A model generated the notes under the pieces. It searched no databases, was not told the DNA's origin, and saw only the letters and a list, made by a program, of their open reading frames with translations. A stretch of 64,000 bases of DNA from Dyella sp. C11 (GTDB taxonomy: Bacteria > Pseudomonadota > Gammaproteobacteria > Xanthomonadales > Rhodanobacteraceae), in contig NZ_QAVX01000013.1 of assembly GCF_003121485.1 (NCBI RefSeq), forward strand, positions 62,001-126,000, written 5' to 3'. Numbering within the stretch: the stretch's first letter is position 1; every line of letters begins with the position of its first letter. This document shows, piece by piece, positions 63,927 through 64,000 of this stretch. Both the position numbers and the translations under genes were made by a program.

Positions 63927-64000
63927 ATGACGAGCTTGGCTGGCGTATTTCCCATTGTCCCGACGATCTTCACGCCCACGGGCGCGCTGGATCTGAGGGG
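63927..64000 (+). CDS. DapA/dihydrodipicolinate-synthase superfamily enzyme (3' partial)
   Basis: Only 24 codons are present. The start, MTSLAGVFPIVPTIFTPTG, is characteristic of the DapA superfamily, most like 2-keto-3-deoxy-sugar-acid dehydratases or aldolases (for example L-2-keto-3-deoxyarabonate dehydratase) rather than DapA itself. AAAGGA lies about seven bases upstream of the ATG. It is divergent from a sugar operon and would supply a further sugar-acid step. The exact activity cannot be fixed from this fragment. Confidence 0.72.
   Translation, partial: MTSLAGVFPIVPTIFTPTGALDLR

Overview
The window reads as one contiguous piece of a G+C-rich (roughly 60 % or slightly above) Gram-negative chromosome. 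A TonB-dependent receptor, outer-membrane and periplasmic proteins, quinone-linked oxidases, a reg_prop-type sensor kinase and the mixture of AraC, LysR and FUSC families point to a gammaproteobacterium of the Xanthomonadales, most like Rhodanobacteraceae (Dyella/Luteibacter type). That placement is inference from gene content and protein style. No rRNA, tRNA, CRISPR array, phage gene, transposase or insertion sequence was seen.

Layout. 1-2.8 kb: the end of a periplasmic molybdo-hydroxylase and its triheme cytochrome. 2.9-6.6 kb: a cysteine-synthase-family enzyme, then an aldo/keto reductase divergent from a LysR regulator. 6.6-13.5 kb: a large reg_prop histidine kinase, an AraC regulator, a NarL-type response regulator and a CPA1 Na+/H+ antiporter. 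13.8-19.5 kb: small stress and enzyme genes (DJ-1/PfpI, ABM monooxygenase, alpha/beta hydrolase, GlcG-like) and two AraC regulators. 19.9-22.4 kb: a cyanide-insensitive type cytochrome bd oxidase with its small DUF2474 subunit. 22.7-29.9 kb: a mostly plus-strand redox cluster holding a cyclic-nucleotide-domain/thioredoxin-reductase-like fusion, a second aldo/keto reductase, an SRPBCC protein, a flavin reductase, a winged-helix ATPase regulator and an old yellow enzyme. 30-32 kb: Dps and an aldehyde dehydrogenase broken by one in-frame stop. 32.3-35.2 kb: a second ABM monooxygenase, an MFS transporter and a second old yellow enzyme. 35.3-41.3 kb: an AaeXAB-like efflux operon with an outer-membrane channel and an extra FUSC protein. 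41.9-46.7 kb: succinate-semialdehyde dehydrogenase, a frameshifted fumarase C, a cupin and malate:quinone oxidoreductase. 46.8-55.3 kb: a cation diffusion facilitator, a tautomerase, a short-chain dehydrogenase, a LysR/alcohol dehydrogenase pair and an AraC-FUSC-hydroxyacid dehydrogenase operon. 55.3-56.4 kb: a gene-poor stretch. 56.4-64 kb: a GH16 glycosidase and a sugar-acid locus (aldolase/lactonase fusion, DgoK, short-chain dehydrogenase, TonB receptor, start of a DapA-family enzyme).

Two themes stand out. From 3 to 55 kb the genes repeatedly deal with reactive carbonyls, quinones and oxidants: two aldo/keto reductases, two old yellow enzymes, two ABM proteins, DJ-1, Dps, aldehyde and alcohol dehydrogenases, three FUSC-type exporters, and many local regulators. 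From 56 to 64 kb there is an oxidative sugar pathway in which lactone hydrolysis and aldol cleavage are fused in one polypeptide. Two housekeeping-type enzymes, the aldehyde dehydrogenase and fumarase C, carry single-base lesions that are either real mutations or assembly errors.
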